Source: Odoribacter sp. Z80
GTDB taxonomy: Bacteria; Bacteroidota; Bacteroidia; Bacteroidales; Marinifilaceae
Assembly: GCF_009935865.1 (NCBI RefSeq)
Contig: NZ_QWEL01000013.1
Coordinates: 1-64,000, forward strand
Direction: 5' to 3'
Length of the DNA stretch: 64,000 nt
Made by a program: the position numbers and the translations under genes. Shown one piece after another: positions 8,206-23,200 of the stretch. The number at the start of each line of letters is the position of its first letter. Within the stretch, counting starts at the first letter, position 1. The notes under the pieces were generated by a model, which had not been told where the DNA came from, did no database searches, and saw only the letters and a list, made by a program, of their open reading frames with translations.

Positions 8206-11200
8206 ATGAGATTGTTGCTTTCGGGCATATTATTTATCTTACTTTTATTTCCGGTTTTTTCCGTATCGGCGTACGGAGCGGGGGACGATATACCTGCTTT
8301 GTCCCTGAAGTCGAAAGACCGGCAGAGGTGTGTGGGGCAGCAAACGGTTTTTGAGGTTACGGTGACCGGTACGGCATCGTTGACGAATTATGTCCTGAAC
8401 TGGTATAAGGTGGGACAGGCATTGGAAAACACAGGCCGCTTATTGACTTTGACGAATCTGGCTGTCAGCGATACCGGACGTTATTATTGCCGGCTGTGGG
8501 ATAAGGCCGCTGATCTGTATTATTACTCTGATACGGCTGTTTTGTCAATTGCAGAATATGAGGCACAATTGGATGCCCGGTATGAAGCGACCGTCGGAAT
8601 GCCGTTAGAGATTGAGGCTGCGGCCGCAACCGGAGCGAATTTTATCTGGCAGGCAACACCGGGGCATGAGGTAGATGGTCATATCATTCGTTTTAATGCT
8701 TTCACCGGACAGGACCGGGAGGAAGAGGTGCATCTGACGGTGAATTATAAGGGATGTGAATTTCGGTCACAGACGATTTTGAATATTACTCATCTGAAGA
8801 AAGAAGTGACGCTTGCCGCTTCCGGCCGGACAGAGGCTTGTGCGGGAGAGTCGTTCGATTATACGGTGAGTGGAGGTGAAGCGAACTTTACGTGGCAGTG
8901 GTTTAAGGGAAGTAAACCGATTGCCGGAGCGACCAGCCAGACTTACCGACTGGAGAAAGTGGGCGGCAGCTCTTCGGGAGAATATTATTGTGTAGCTTAT
9001 GACCCGGTTTACGATTTGTCTTTTTCTTCCGACACCCTGGTGTTGGAGGTGACAGATTATCAGTCGGGTTTGAATGCGGAAACGGCCGGAGTCATCGGAG
9101 AAGAGCTGGTTTTGACTGCCAATCCTGCAAATGGAGCTTCTTTCGTCTGGACGGCAGAAAGTGCTTCGACACCGGCAGGGGCAACCCTTCGTTTTGATGC
9201 TTTTACTACGCCGGTGCGTGAGGAGAAGGTAAAATTAGAGACTACGGTGGGCAGTTGCGTTTTTCATGACAGCACCCTGCTGAAAATCAACCGTAGTACG
9301 GAAAAGGTAAATGTGCGGGCTGTCGGGATTACGGAGTGTTGCGAGGGACAGTCTTTCAGTTATACAGTTACGGTGGACCGGGAAGGTAGTTATGTCTATA
9401 AGTGGTATAAGGTGAACTGGTCTACCCCTTTGGTGGAAAGTGATACTTACGCTTTTACCGAAGTGACAGATGATAAGAAAGGAAAGTATTTCTGTACGGT
9501 TTATGATCCTTTGCGTGATTTGACTTTCCATTCGGACACTTTGGATTTGAAAGTATACGGTTATCCGAAAGCTAAACTGATAGCTTCTTCGGAAAAACCT
9601 TGTTTTGCTTCGGAGGTTACTTTGACTGCTTTGGATGAAACGGCAGGACATTCCGGAACTCTTTGGGACTGGAAAAAAGAAGAGAAGAAACTGGTGAGCA
9701 GCGGAGGGATGCTGAAAGTGGACATGGATTCGGAAGCTGCCGTGAAATACCGGGCCATTGCGGACTATCACGGCTGTAAGGATTCTGCGGAAATCACCCT
9801 GACGCCTATTGTTCCTTTAGTAGATTTACCTCGTTTCCAGCCACTTACAATAGGTGAGGCTGTGACTTTGACCAATACTTATCAGGACGGAGCGGTTTAT
9901 GCCTGGGAGATGAAGGATGATTACACCCAGACGGAGCAGGGGAACAGTGTTACTTTTACCATTACTCCGGAGAGTGATGCGGTATTTCTGACGGTGACTT
10001 ATCAGGGGTGTTCCCGTAAGGATACGACTAAGCTGGAGGTGACGCATGCCGACCTGGATGTACAGGTGAAAGCTTTAGGATTTACCCGCGTTTGTGTGGG
10101 TGACTCTTTGTGTTACCGGGTGACGGTGAGCGAGGAATCTGAATACCGTTATGCCTGGTATCGTAAAGGAAGCGGCACGGTATTGTCGACAAAAGAGGAT
10201 TATATTATCCGTTCGGCTTCTCCCTCTGATGCCGGCTTATATTACTGTAAGGTATATGATGAAATTTTCGACCTGACGTTTTATTCCGATACTTTAGATG
10301 TAAAAGTGTCTGAATATCCCGAACTGGCCGTGACTGTAAATGGAAAGAGCCAGTCTGGTCCGAGGTGGGCGATATGCCGGGGTGAGGAGGTTACCCTGAA
10401 TATGTCTGACAAGCATTCTTTTGCGGGGAACATTTATTTGTGGACGGGAAAGGGTATGACGATTACCGATGGAGGGCGAACGGCGCAGATCCGGGTGATG
10501 GACTCGGCCGTTTATAAAGCCCGTATCGTGAATAACGGTTGTGTGACCGAAGATTCCCTGGTGATATTGGAAAGTTATCCGGAAATAGCCTTGCCTGAGA
10601 AATATTATGCGATAAAGGGAGAAGAACTTACGGTTCGTACGGCCATTGACAATCCTGCTTATACTTATACATGGTCGCCGGTGGGCAGTGCGGTTCCGGT
10701 TTCGGCTCCTGCCTATTCTTTTATCGTACCGGACGGGAAGACAACGGTGAGTTTACAGGTAACGGATGCCCGGAATTGCAGCCGTACGGTAACAACGGAA
10801 GTGAATAGTCTGCCGGCTATGAATTACACAACATCTGTCAATGACGGATTTGTGGTGAGTCGCGGAGTACTGACGGTGTTGCAGACCGATACTACGATTT
10901 GTGCCCGGTCGCCGTTGACTTTGGAAGTGGCTTATGACGGCTATGACGGCTATACTTATGAATGGATGCGGGGAGAGACGGTTGTAGATACCGGACGCGT
11001 TTTGTATATCCCTTCGATTTCGGCAGAACAGGGAGGGGAATATCGTTGTCGTGTGGCAGACCTGGAACAGGGGGAATACCTTTATTCCAATCCTGTGAAA
11101 GTGACGGTAAAATACCGTCCGCAGGCGGCAATTGTTACACCTATGGCAGGAGAGAAATTTTGTGCGGGCATTCCGGTAAGCTTTGAAGGTAAGGATAAAA

Positions 11201-14200
11201 CACTGGCTCCTGCCAATAAAAATATTTACAATTGGAAAGGAGCCGGTATTCAAAGCGGAGCCAATTCAACCAAAATGGTGGCAACAGCCAGCACCAACGG
11301 GTATTACATTTTTACCGTCGCTTATGAGGAATGTATAGATACGGCTGATATTCTGATTTCTCCGCAAGTGGAGAAGGTAGACATACCTTCGGACATGATT
11401 CTGGCACAACCGACAGACCAGGTGGCTTTTGCTGCTTTATCGAATGTATCGGGAGACAGTTATAGTTGGTATGTCAATCAGGTAAAACAGGCGGAGTCCG
11501 GTGCTACAGTCCATCTGAACCTGAAGGAAAGCGGGCAGGTTGTGGTGGAAATGACACGGGGAGAGTGTCATTATTATGATACTTGCCGGATTTTAATGCG
11601 TAATTTCTTTCCCGTGGAGTATAATTCTCCGGATGACGGTTTTGCGATTTCCTGTCCTGTCCTGAAAGTAACGCAGAAAGAGGTGGAAGCCTGTATGGAT
11701 GAGGAGGTGATGCTCTCTGTTTTATATTTGGGGTATGACAGGTATGATTATGAATGGTATAAGGTAGGTTCGCCGGATAAGAAGATTCCGGGGGATAGTA
11801 TTGCCATTGTTCTGAGCCATCTGAAAAGTTCTGATGCCGGAGATTATTATTGTATGGCTTTCAATCCGGATATTAATGAACGTTTGCGTTCCGATACGTT
11901 GCATCTGACTGTTAATGCGGGGCCTGTGGCTAATATTTTAATTACCAGTGCCGGAGCGGAAAATGTTTGTTTCGGCCAGGTGATAACCTTAGAAACGACG
12001 GTGGCTTTTAACGCCGGAGGTAGTTCGGACCTGATGGTTGCCGACCGTCTGGAATGGACGGGAGAAGGAATTTTTGAGGGGCAGGGGACTCGTGTCATCA
12101 GTGCCATTGTCGGTACTGATCCGGTTTATACCCTCAAGGCTGTTAAGGATAAAGGTTGTTCCAGTGAAACATCTATACGGCTGAATATCACGAAGCCGGA
12201 GATACAGATACCATCCGTATATTACCTGAACGAACCTAAAGTGATTGAGTTCGAAGCGAAACGCGCCCAGATGAACCGGGAGGTTACGTGGTCGTTCAAC
12301 GGAGTAGAAAAGGCGACTTCCAAGGGTAAGGTGAGCCTGCAGTTGGATACGACGGGTATTGTTACGGCTTTGATGGTGACGGAAGGAGGTTGTGAAGCGT
12401 GGGATAGTTGCCGGATTTATGTGAAAGCTCCGGCTTCTTATTATGGAGGTGAGGAAGACGGTTTTATTCTGAACCGGCCGAGACCGGTAATTCCGACGGA
12501 GTTGAAATATGTGACTGTTTGTCCGGATTCTGTGATTGATTTCCGTGTTATTCATGCCGAATATCCTTATTTTAAATATGAGTGGTTGAAAGTAGGGGAT
12601 GACGAGGTAGTCTTCGGAACGGGAAAAACGTTCCGTTTTCCCGTACAGCCTGGTATGGGAGGAGCTTATTATTGCCGGGTGATTGATCCGGCATTGAGTG
12701 AAAGCAATCCTTACGTTTTCTCAGATACTTTAAGTCTGACGGTGGGTACGGGACCTTTGGCCCGGATTACGGTAACGGATGAACATGGAATGCCGGTGGG
12801 TGACGGGCCAATTTGCCGGGGAACTTTGTTGACTTTAGATGCCAGTACGTCGGCCAGCGGCGTAGGGGATGAGGTGACCTATCGTTGGGAAGGAACGGAT
12901 ATTGTTTCGGAGGTGACCGATTTTCAGTCCATTCAGGTGGCTCCGGAACAGACAGCCACCTATACGGTGCGTGTCGGGTATGGAGGTTGTTCCGATACGG
13001 CTTCGGTGACTTTTGAAGTCTTTAAACCTGATTTTGGGCTACCCGACCGGGTGCAGTTGGCATCTCCGGATCCTGCTTATGTATTTGATATCCATATTCC
13101 GGATGATGCGACGGTAGACTGGGTTTTCCGTCCGGATGGAATGAGTGACATACCGCAAAGCGGCAATCAGCTGAATCTGACCAGTGATGGTTGGGTGTTT
13201 GCCCATATTCAGCAACGGGGATGTGAGGCGGTGGATTCCTGCCGGGTATTTGTAAAACTTCCGGAGACTTTTTATGGTGGTGAAAACGATGGTTTTGCCG
13301 TCCTGGAAGACATGACGACAGTATGGATAGAACCGCGTGCAAAAGAAATTGTGGCGTGTCTGGATAATGATATTTCTTTGACAGCTCATGTTCGGGGATT
13401 GAGTACTTATACATTCCGATGGTACCGGGTATATGCAGATAAAACTGTGGCTCCCCTGGATGTGACGGATACGCTTTTGTTGATTGATCATGTGAATGCT
13501 CAAAAGGCCGGAAGTTATTTCTGTCTGGTGACTGATAATCAGGAAAACGGGTCCGGAATAAAATCCACTTATTCCACTGATACGGTTACTTTGGTTTTGA
13601 AGGACGGACCTTTGGCAAAAATCAGTTTTGATCCTTCTACTCCTTACCATGACAAAGCTTGTTTCGGTGATAAGTTTGTATTGGTTGGGTCGAATGATAA
13701 CCCGAACATTGATGAAGAGTTTATCAGATACTCTTGGGAAGGGAATGTTTTTGACCCTACAACCGATGAGAATCGCATTATTGCCCGTCCGCAGACGGAT
13801 GGTGTGTTTGTCCTGAAAGCGGAAGATACCCGTCCGGAGGGTTGTGCTGACACGGTTATTCTTACGATGCAGATGTTTGCTCCCAAGGTGAAAACACCGG
13901 TATTTATGACTGCTTACGAACCGGGAAGGCTTGAAATTCCGGCGGAAGTGGAGGGGCATGGTAACCTGAAATGGTACATTGACTACCGAAGCAAGGTGGA
14001 AAGCGAAAGCAATCCGGGTGTGTTGACTATCAATCAGGATGCTAAGGTGATAGCTGAGCTGGAAGAAAACGGGTGTTCAGGTTTCGATACTACTTTTGTC
14101 TATGTGAAGTGGCCTACTACTTATGCCGGTGGCGAGGATGACGGTTTTATCAGTTCTTTGCCGACTCTGAGAGCTTTGGTCAATCCTAAATATCCGGAGG

Positions 14201-17200
14201 TTTGCCGGGGAACTGATATCCGGATTGACCTGCGGGTGAATGCCGAAGGCCGCAGTTTGAAATACCAGTGGAAAAAAGTAGGAAGCAATACGATTCTTTC
14301 TTTTGAAAAGGATTTGGTGATGCGGGCCAATAGCATGAATGACGGAGGAGAGTATTATTGTTTGGTAACCGATCCGGCAGAAGAGAATATGCACCTGAGA
14401 ACGATTTCTTCGGATACGGCAACGGTGACTATGATAAACGGACCGATAGCTAAGATTTCTTCGCCTGCAGACGGTTATCGTTTTTGTAACGGGTCTGTTA
14501 TAGAGATTGATGCTTCTGCTACAGAGAAGAATAAGGTGTCTGTGAATGATGAGTATACTTATAAATGGTATGGTGCAGACATTTCCTATACCGGGAAGCA
14601 ATATATCGTGAATGCTGTGGCTGGTCCGGATTCCCGCTATATTGTAGAGGTGTCCATGGGAGAATGTATGACTTATGATACGGTTACACTGGATGTGTAC
14701 CGGCCGGATATTCACATTAAGCCGGTTGTATTCCTGTCAGCTCCGGCAGATGTAGAACTGGGTGTTGCCCGTCCGTGGACGGACCAGAATACGATCAAGT
14801 GGCATTTCTATTATGATTTCGACCCGTCGCAGGAAATGACGGATATGATGGTAACAGCTGATTCGGTAAGTTATTATGTACCGGAGGATGCCCGGATTGT
14901 TGTGGAGCGGCAACATGACGGATGTAGCGGCTATGATACTTGTCATGTTTTTGTTAAAGATGTACGTTCATTTGCCGGTGGTGAGGAAGACGGATTTATT
15001 TCTGCCGGAACCAGTTTCCACATCAAGGAGTTGCAATTGACGGATTATGTCTGTGTAGGTGAGGAAGCCACTATTCTGGCAGAAGTGATTGGTAATGATT
15101 TTTACCATTTTGAATGGCATAAAGTGGATAACGACAGGGTATATTCTGATTCTTCCCTGTGTCGTCTTCCTGCGGTGACTAAGGAGGATGAAGGTTATTA
15201 TTATTGTATTGTCACGGACGTGAACAACAGTATTTCGCGGACTTCTGAGAGGGTTTACCTGCATGTAAAGGAAAAGCCGGTTACTTATATTGTGGCCGAG
15301 ACTGCAACCGCATGCTATGATAGTGAAGTGAAACTGGAGGCAGAGCAAAGCATGCTGAAAGAAGGGGTAACCTATACTTATTTGTGGCAAGGCGTCGGAG
15401 TAAAGGAACCTACGGCTGCCGTTACTACCGTAAGGGCTGAAAATTCGGGTGATTATGTGTTGCTGGTGGGTGACGGAGACTGTTATGTGGCAGATACTTT
15501 TTCGCTTACTGTGGAAAGGGCATTGCTGCAAGCGCAGTCTATCTATCATGTAGACTACGGGGATAAACTGACTTTAAAAGCGTTGCTGAACGGACAGCCT
15601 TCTACCCAATTGAACTGGAAGGTGGACGGTAATCCTTACCGGAATGTGTCTGAGGTGAACCTGACAAACCTGACTAAGACGATAGATTTTACGGTTCAGA
15701 CCGCGGGAGGCTGTCAGGTTGAACAAAGCGGACATATTTATGTGCGTCAGGAGGGAGTTTATTTCGGTGGTAACGATGATGGATTTACCATGCCCAACGA
15801 TTTGCCCCAGTTGCTTGACCAGTGTGACGAGTTATTGGGATGTAATGTCGATACGGCTGTGCTTTGGGTCAATGTGCTGGCTTCCGAGGGATTGTATTTC
15901 ACCTGGGAAATGTATTCCGAGCTTAATAAACGGTTTGAGCCGATGAGAAATATTCCCGGCAAGACCAACGTTAGCGGTATAGATACGGCTATATTGGTAT
16001 TTACCTCTATAGAACCGGAAGATGAAGGACGTTACCGTTGTTGTGTGGGGAATAATTACGGAATGTCTTACAGTCGCGAAATACGATTGGTAAAGGGAGG
16101 TACGCCTTCTATTTACACTTTCATGATGGACGGGGAGGTTTGCGAGAATACTCCTGACGGTTTCCAGTTCGGTGTTGCTGTGCAAATTCCGAATGAAGGA
16201 ACCAGGACCGGTTTGCATTACGAATGGTTTTTCGGAAAAGATAATATCAACTTCAATCAGTTAAAGCCGGTTGAAGATTATGACTATCCTTCCTATAAGA
16301 AAGAATATCCGAAAGAAGAGAACGAAGGATATTATATGGTGAAGGTATCTAACTATTGCGGTGCCGTGTATGATACGGCTTTCCAGGAAATCTGGGAAGC
16401 TCCGACTTTTGTTCACCAACCCCGGGATACGGCGGTTTGTAACTGGGGAAGCATTAAGCTGACTACGGAGGCACAGGGTGGAGGTACTTATCTTTATTCT
16501 TTATGGAGCGTAGAGGTGGATGAAGCCCGGCGGTTTGTGAGGTATAAGAGTCTGATTTATGATCATGGTACGATGCCTGAATATACTTTTGACCCTGCAA
16601 CGGATGTGACTGAAGGATATTATTGCTGGTCGGTATGGAACGGATGTGATTCTGTGCGGAGCAATCCTTTCTTCCTGGATGTGGAAGAAGAGATTATTCC
16701 GAAGTTTGAAGGTATAGATACCACAGTTTGTGCAGGCGTGGGCGGAAGTCTGGTTCTTTTGGCAAGCAAGGAGGAAAATATTGAAAATCCCACCAATACA
16801 TTGAAGTATTATTGGGAGAAAGACGGGCAAAGGATTGAGGGAAGTTCGAGTCTGAAGTATACGATTAAAGGGATTACGGCGGAAGATGCCGGTGTTTATA
16901 TTTGCTATGCCTATCATTCTTGTACGCCGAAACAGATTAAACAATACCATGTCCGGACGAAATCCCGTCCGACTATTATTTTGCCTCTGACGATTAATGA
17001 AAAAGGTTTGTGTGAAGGGGATAAGCTGACTCTGAAGACGGATTATATGTCGGATGCCGGTGAAGTCAGATGTGAGTGGATTTATAATGCCCGTTATGCT
17101 GTCAATGATAATGACCGGGTGGCAGGAAGTACTACACCGCAATTGACTATTTCGGATTTACAGGCTTCTGATGCCGGTAAATATCTGGTGCGTTTGAGTA

Positions 17201-20200
17201 ATGACTGCCCGGGATATACGGCCAGCAATGAAGTGGTACTGAAAGTGAATATGATGGCCCGCTTTACCAATAGCGGTAAATTACCGGAAAGGCTGGCTCT
17301 CTGTGCCGGGGAATCCAAGGCTTTGTCTGTGGCTACCTCCGGTGAAGTTCCGGTTTATTATACCTGGTTGAAAGATGGTAAACAGATTCAGGCCGGGGCC
17401 AGCAATAAACTGGATTTAGTGGGGGTTACTCATGAGAGTGCGGGTGTATATACCTGTTTTGCCGAGAATAGTTGTAACGGAGATAATGTGTCCAGCACAG
17501 AGATGAAATTAGAGGTAATTACTCCGATTGCTTATGATGTATTGGGGGCAGGCTCATATTGCGGGGATGAAGGTCGTGAAGTTACGCTTAGTGGATTTGA
17601 AACCGGAGTGATTTATACGTTATTCCGCCGGGCTTCTGTAGCAGAAACTGATTATATTCCGGTGAAAGTAGTCCATGGAGATACGGTGAGTACTCCGGTA
17701 CTGACTTTCGGCTCTATGGAGTATGGTCTTTATCATGTGGAAGCGAAAGCTGTTGATGGAACGAAAACCTGTACGATGCAGATGAATGGCGAGATTTCCA
17801 TTACCCGGGCACCGACTCCGGAGAAATTCCTGTTCCATATCATCGACCCGATGTGTGAGGGAGAATCCCGGGCTACAGTGAAACTTGAGGGTACTGAAAA
17901 TTCCAAGGATATAGAATATCGTTTGGAACGGTGGCATCCTACCCGTCTGAGATGGGTTAGTCAGGGATCGGCCTATAAAGGTACCGGTGGTTCTTATACC
18001 TGGCCGGTAGCGGAAGGCATTTACCATGTGATTGCGAAGAATACCGTGTCAGGCTGTACACTGGAGATGGGATTGGATACGGTGATGGAACGGCCTTATC
18101 CGCAGGTGTATGATTTGTATGCGGTGGATGGGGACACGACTGCTTGCTTCGGTATGGAGAGCGATGTGGTATTGAAATTGAAAAACAGTGAAAAGACCTG
18201 TACTTATACCTTATACAAAGACGGGGAATCAACGGAACGGGAACAAACCGGGAACCTGATTGCCTGGGATAAGGTTAGCGGAGGTAAATATACGGTGATG
18301 GCCGAAACCAATTACGGTTGTCAAAAGGAAATGGGTGATGTGGTGGTGACGGATTTACCGTCTCTGGATGTATTTATGTTTACCAGTAATTCCGGAAAGG
18401 TATATTGCGGAGAAGAGGCAGGACAAACCCATCAGATTGTTTTGCAGGGTTCTACTCCTGGTATTCGTTATGATTTTTATTCCGTGGCTGAGGAAGACAC
18501 TTTGTCCTCTTGTTGGGGTACCGGTGGATTCCTGCGGTGGGATGTTGATTTGGTGGGTGATGCCGTTTATTATGTGAATGCAGTAGATACTTTGGAAGGT
18601 TGTGTGCAGGAAATGGGAGGCCACCGGGTGGAAATAAAAGGAAATCATCTGGAACTTGCAGTAGAGTCACCGATAAAGATTACTGCCAGCACGCAGGCTA
18701 CTCTATCTGTGGGAATCGAGGGAGCCATGTCTGCTCCGGTAGTGACGTGGAAACCGGAAAGCATGATTGCTTCTGTTGATACTGCTTCTCATACTGCGAC
18801 GACGCGGGTTTTGGACTACGGTGAACGTTTTTGGGTGAATGTACAGGATGACTATTGTTCGCGCGATACCTTTATTGATGTTTCTGTTTCGGGAGAGCCT
18901 TTGAGGGCAGTTATTAAAGGCGGCGATTGTTATACGATGCTGGATACTCTCTTCCTCTGCCAGGGCGAAGAAGTGACCCTTTGTAGTTATCTGACCGGAG
19001 GTAGTGGAAAATACCGCTTTAAATGGAGTGATGACCAGGTGGATAGTATTCCTGTTCCGTCCAAGAGTCGTATATCTTACCCGAAAGCGGGCGACGGTTA
19101 TGTGGTTTTGTATGTGGAATCGGATGTGATCAATACAGAGGGTCAGCTGATTACTCAGAAGGCTACTGATACGGTGAGGGTGATCTTCCGGGACCGTGTT
19201 GCCGTTCCTGATTTTGGAAATGAAGCGTTGAGTTGTGTATTGCCGGGTGAAGCACTGGAGTTGGTTATGGCTACTACCGAGATGGGAGTAAGCTATCAGT
19301 TGGAACACCTCGATGTTACTGCCGGCGAGTATGTGGCAGTAGACGGGGCTACCAGAGTAGGAGATGGTACAGAGTGGAGGTATGCCATTCCGTATACCGA
19401 TGAGGCTGCCGGTTTATATCGGGTGAAAGCTGTAAAAGATTATCCGGATGATCAGTTTAGCTGTACGGATTATTTCACATGGACAAAAATGAGCCGGGCT
19501 CCGCAGAAATTTGACGTAAGCGCTAAAGGTGCAACCACCTATTGTGTGGATACTCAAATGGATTCGATCTATGTTGCTTCTTCTGAAGACCAGGTGGTGT
19601 ACCGGTTGTTGAGGAATGGTACGCGGGAGGTGGCGCGTCATATCGGAGATGGCTCTGAGTTTGCCTTTGCCGGCTATTATAACTCAGAATCTCCGGGTGA
19701 GAATGTTTATCAGGTGGAAGCAGGCATCGGTGAGTGTAAGGTGCTGATGGATGAAAAGATTACCATCACTTCTTATGAGCGGCCGGTCATTGAAGATATT
19801 TCGGGCATGCAGGCTTATTGTATCGGTTCTTCGGATGTGATAGAAGTGACTATTCCTTCTCCTTATCAGGGAGCTGCTTATAAACTGTATAAGGAGGGTG
19901 AGTCTGCTGTTGTGAATATGCAACCGGGAAGTGTGGACGGAGTTGTTTTTGAACATGCTGTGTTCCAGGGATTGACGGCGGGACAATATTATATTGTGGC
20001 TGAAGCGAGAATGGGTGATGCCGGTTTATTGGTTTGTACGGATACGGTCAGGGGATTGAAATTGACGGAACCTTTGCTTTCTCTTCAAGTTTTAGGAGGT
20101 AAGTTGGGCTACTGCGATAATCTTTCGGGTTATGAACGACTGACTTTGGTAAAAGCAAATCCGGACCTGGATTATGAGGTGTTTGATGACTATTACGGCT

Positions 20201-23200
20201 CCGCTCAAAAGGTATCTATGGGCTTTATGACTCACGGAACGAACGATACCATCTATTATGACGGTATTCTTCCTGTGACGGAAAGTATTTCGAAGTCCTA
20301 TTATATTCATGTATATGCAGGAAGTTGTTCGCAGAATACGACAGTAACTATTCATAAATATACGGCACCTTTGGACCAGGCTTTGCTGGGTAACCGGGTA
20401 GGATGTATTGGTAACGGATTGCGGATGGGAATCCAATCACCTGAAGGAGGTGTAACCTATACACTTTATCGCCAGCGGGGAACGGAGATTGATTCCCTCG
20501 GACAATTTGAACCGGGTACGAATGTATTCGGTACTTATTCCGAAGAAGGTATCTATTTTGTCATGGCAATGAATACGGGAGGTTGTGACCGGCGTCTGAC
20601 TCAGGAATATCAGATTAAGGCGTTACCTGAATTTTATAAGTTGTATACACCATTGGCTACTACCTATTGTGAAGGAGAAGAGGGCGTAGAATTGGGTATT
20701 ACGGGAACTCAGGACGGTGTCACTTACCGTTTACAGAAAGTGGTGACCGTGAACGGAACAGAAACCTGGGTAGATGCCGGAGCTGAGTTGTTGGGAACCG
20801 GAACGGATGCTCAGTTGTTCAGTGGCTTCTATCCGGTGGGTACTTACCGGATTATGACGGATTACTGTGACCTGCCTATGCTGGATACGCTGCATATTAC
20901 CCAGTTGCCGTTGCCGAAAGAGGTGGCTCTGGGCGTGCAGGGAAAAGCTTGTGTGGATAGTATGATGCAGATACGGGTTGAAGAACCTGAAACCGGAACA
21001 CAATATGTATTGTGTCATGAGTTCTTACCGACGGGACAAGATACCCTGGCCGGAAATGATGTCGCTTGGTTGATTCCGGTGGCAGAGGAGGGACGATATA
21101 CGGTTGTTGCAGACCTGAACGGTTGTCGTCGGACGCTGAATGATACCGTACAGCCGGGTCAGACCGTTCAGTTCGGTGACCTTGCCGGAATGAAGGCCAA
21201 TATGTGTGCTGAAGATACGACCAGTTTATATCTGACTGCCGGAGAATGGGATGAAAAAGCAAAATATAGCTTGCAGGCTCAGGGAATAGACACGCTTTAT
21301 GCCGGAGTGGTTGAGAATGGACAAATTATGTTCCATGGAATACCTGCCGGGCATGCTTATACGGTTGTGGCTTCGCACTTGAGTTGTGTTACTGAAAAAG
21401 GTACTTACAATTTCGATGGTATTGCCATTCCGGTTTTGGCAGAGACAGATTTTGTAGTGGAAGACTGTAAACCGGACGGGGAAGCAACAGTTATGCTGAA
21501 AAATCAAATCATGGATTACCAGTATACGTTGGCCGGTCTGATAGATACTATACGAATTAAAGACTTTGCAGGAGATACCCTGATTTCTCATTTGGATAAC
21601 GGCAGTTATGCTTATACGGCTTATGATACGAGAACCGGTTGTCGTTCCTTGCCGTTGAATGCGGTTATCCGGCGGGCTGTTCCGGTTGAAGATACTATCA
21701 CCAGCCGCCTGGCTTATTGTCCTGGCGGAGACGGTGTGGAAATCCGTTTATCCAATAATACGTTCAATGTTACTTACGTATTGAAAGAAACGGACGGAAC
21801 TACGATTGACAGTATTTCGGCTTCTTCTACTTCTACTGCTTTTGCTGCAAAATTGCAGGAGGGGCGTTATGTCTTCTACCGTGAACGAATTGGTTTGTGG
21901 GGTGGGTGCTGGCTGGCAGATACTTTGAATATTGAAAAATATCCGATGCCGTCGAAGGATTTGGTGGTGAATACGCCGGAAACTTTGTGTGAAACGGGTA
22001 CAAATGCAATAGAGGTAGCCAATTCGGAAGAAAATGTGATTTACGTGCTGATGAATACCGCAACTAAGATGGGCATTGATACGTTGTCGGGGAATGGTGG
22101 TTCTATTGTATTCGATGGCAGGAAACCGGAAGGTTCTTATCAGATAGCCATGACTTATAAGGGGCTTTGTCCGGCTACTTACTATAAGGTTTTTGATGTA
22201 AATCCAGTCCCGTCATTGATTTCCGCATCGGATGGCAAGTATTGTTATAATGAATCGGGGAAAGGGAACGGAACAAATATTGACGTGAAGGATTTGAAGA
22301 CGGAAGCTGAGTATGTGCTTTATAACAAAGCGGGTGTGGGGGTAGATACGTTGTATGGAGTAATAGCGGGGTATTTCGAAGACCATCCTGCCGGGGAATA
22401 TACTGTTGTGGGTACTTATCGTGGGACGGGTTGTAGCGAACGGGTAGCTGAAGTGAAGATACATGAAATTACTAAACCGAAAGTATTTACAGTCAGCAAT
22501 GCTGCTAAAGTGGGTGAATGCGGAGACTTGGCGGATGTTCGTCTGGCTGACGGTTGTGAAGGGGATTCAGTGAAGTATACTCTTTATATGAATGATTTCT
22601 TCAAGATGGCCGGTCCGGTTACTGCACAGAATGGGGAAGTGAAGTTCGGAGAATTCCGGGAAGTGGGTGCTTATAAGGTTTATGCTGATAAAGGTGACGG
22701 AACTTGTGGTGTGTGGATGGATGGCAGTGTAATCATTTATGCTCCGCCCCGTTTGGCACAGTTGAGTGTAAATGGTATTGATTGCGGGGAGGGTGCTGAA
22801 AGCGATGTAACGATTTCTGCCACACATTCTGTATTGAATTGGTATTATTATCTGAGTGACGGTATTGAAAAGTCAGAGGTCTTGATGGGTGGTGAGGATG
22901 TATTGAGCTGGACGAAGATTGGCGGGCATGAAATTAAAGCCGGCGAGTATGTGCTGTATGCAGCCAATCCATGCGACAGTCTGATAGCTATGGATACAAT
23001 TACAGTGGAAGCTGCTTTGCGGCCGGCTGCGGCTAAATTGCTCAGGTTGCATGACGGTGTGATCTGTAACGGTACGGATTATGAATTGACACTGGATAAG
23101 GCTGAGACAGGCGTAACCTATACCATTACACAAAGTGAGAGCCAGTGGGAGAAAGATGGTGTGGCGCGGGAAGATTTCATCCTTTGTGAACTGAATAATG

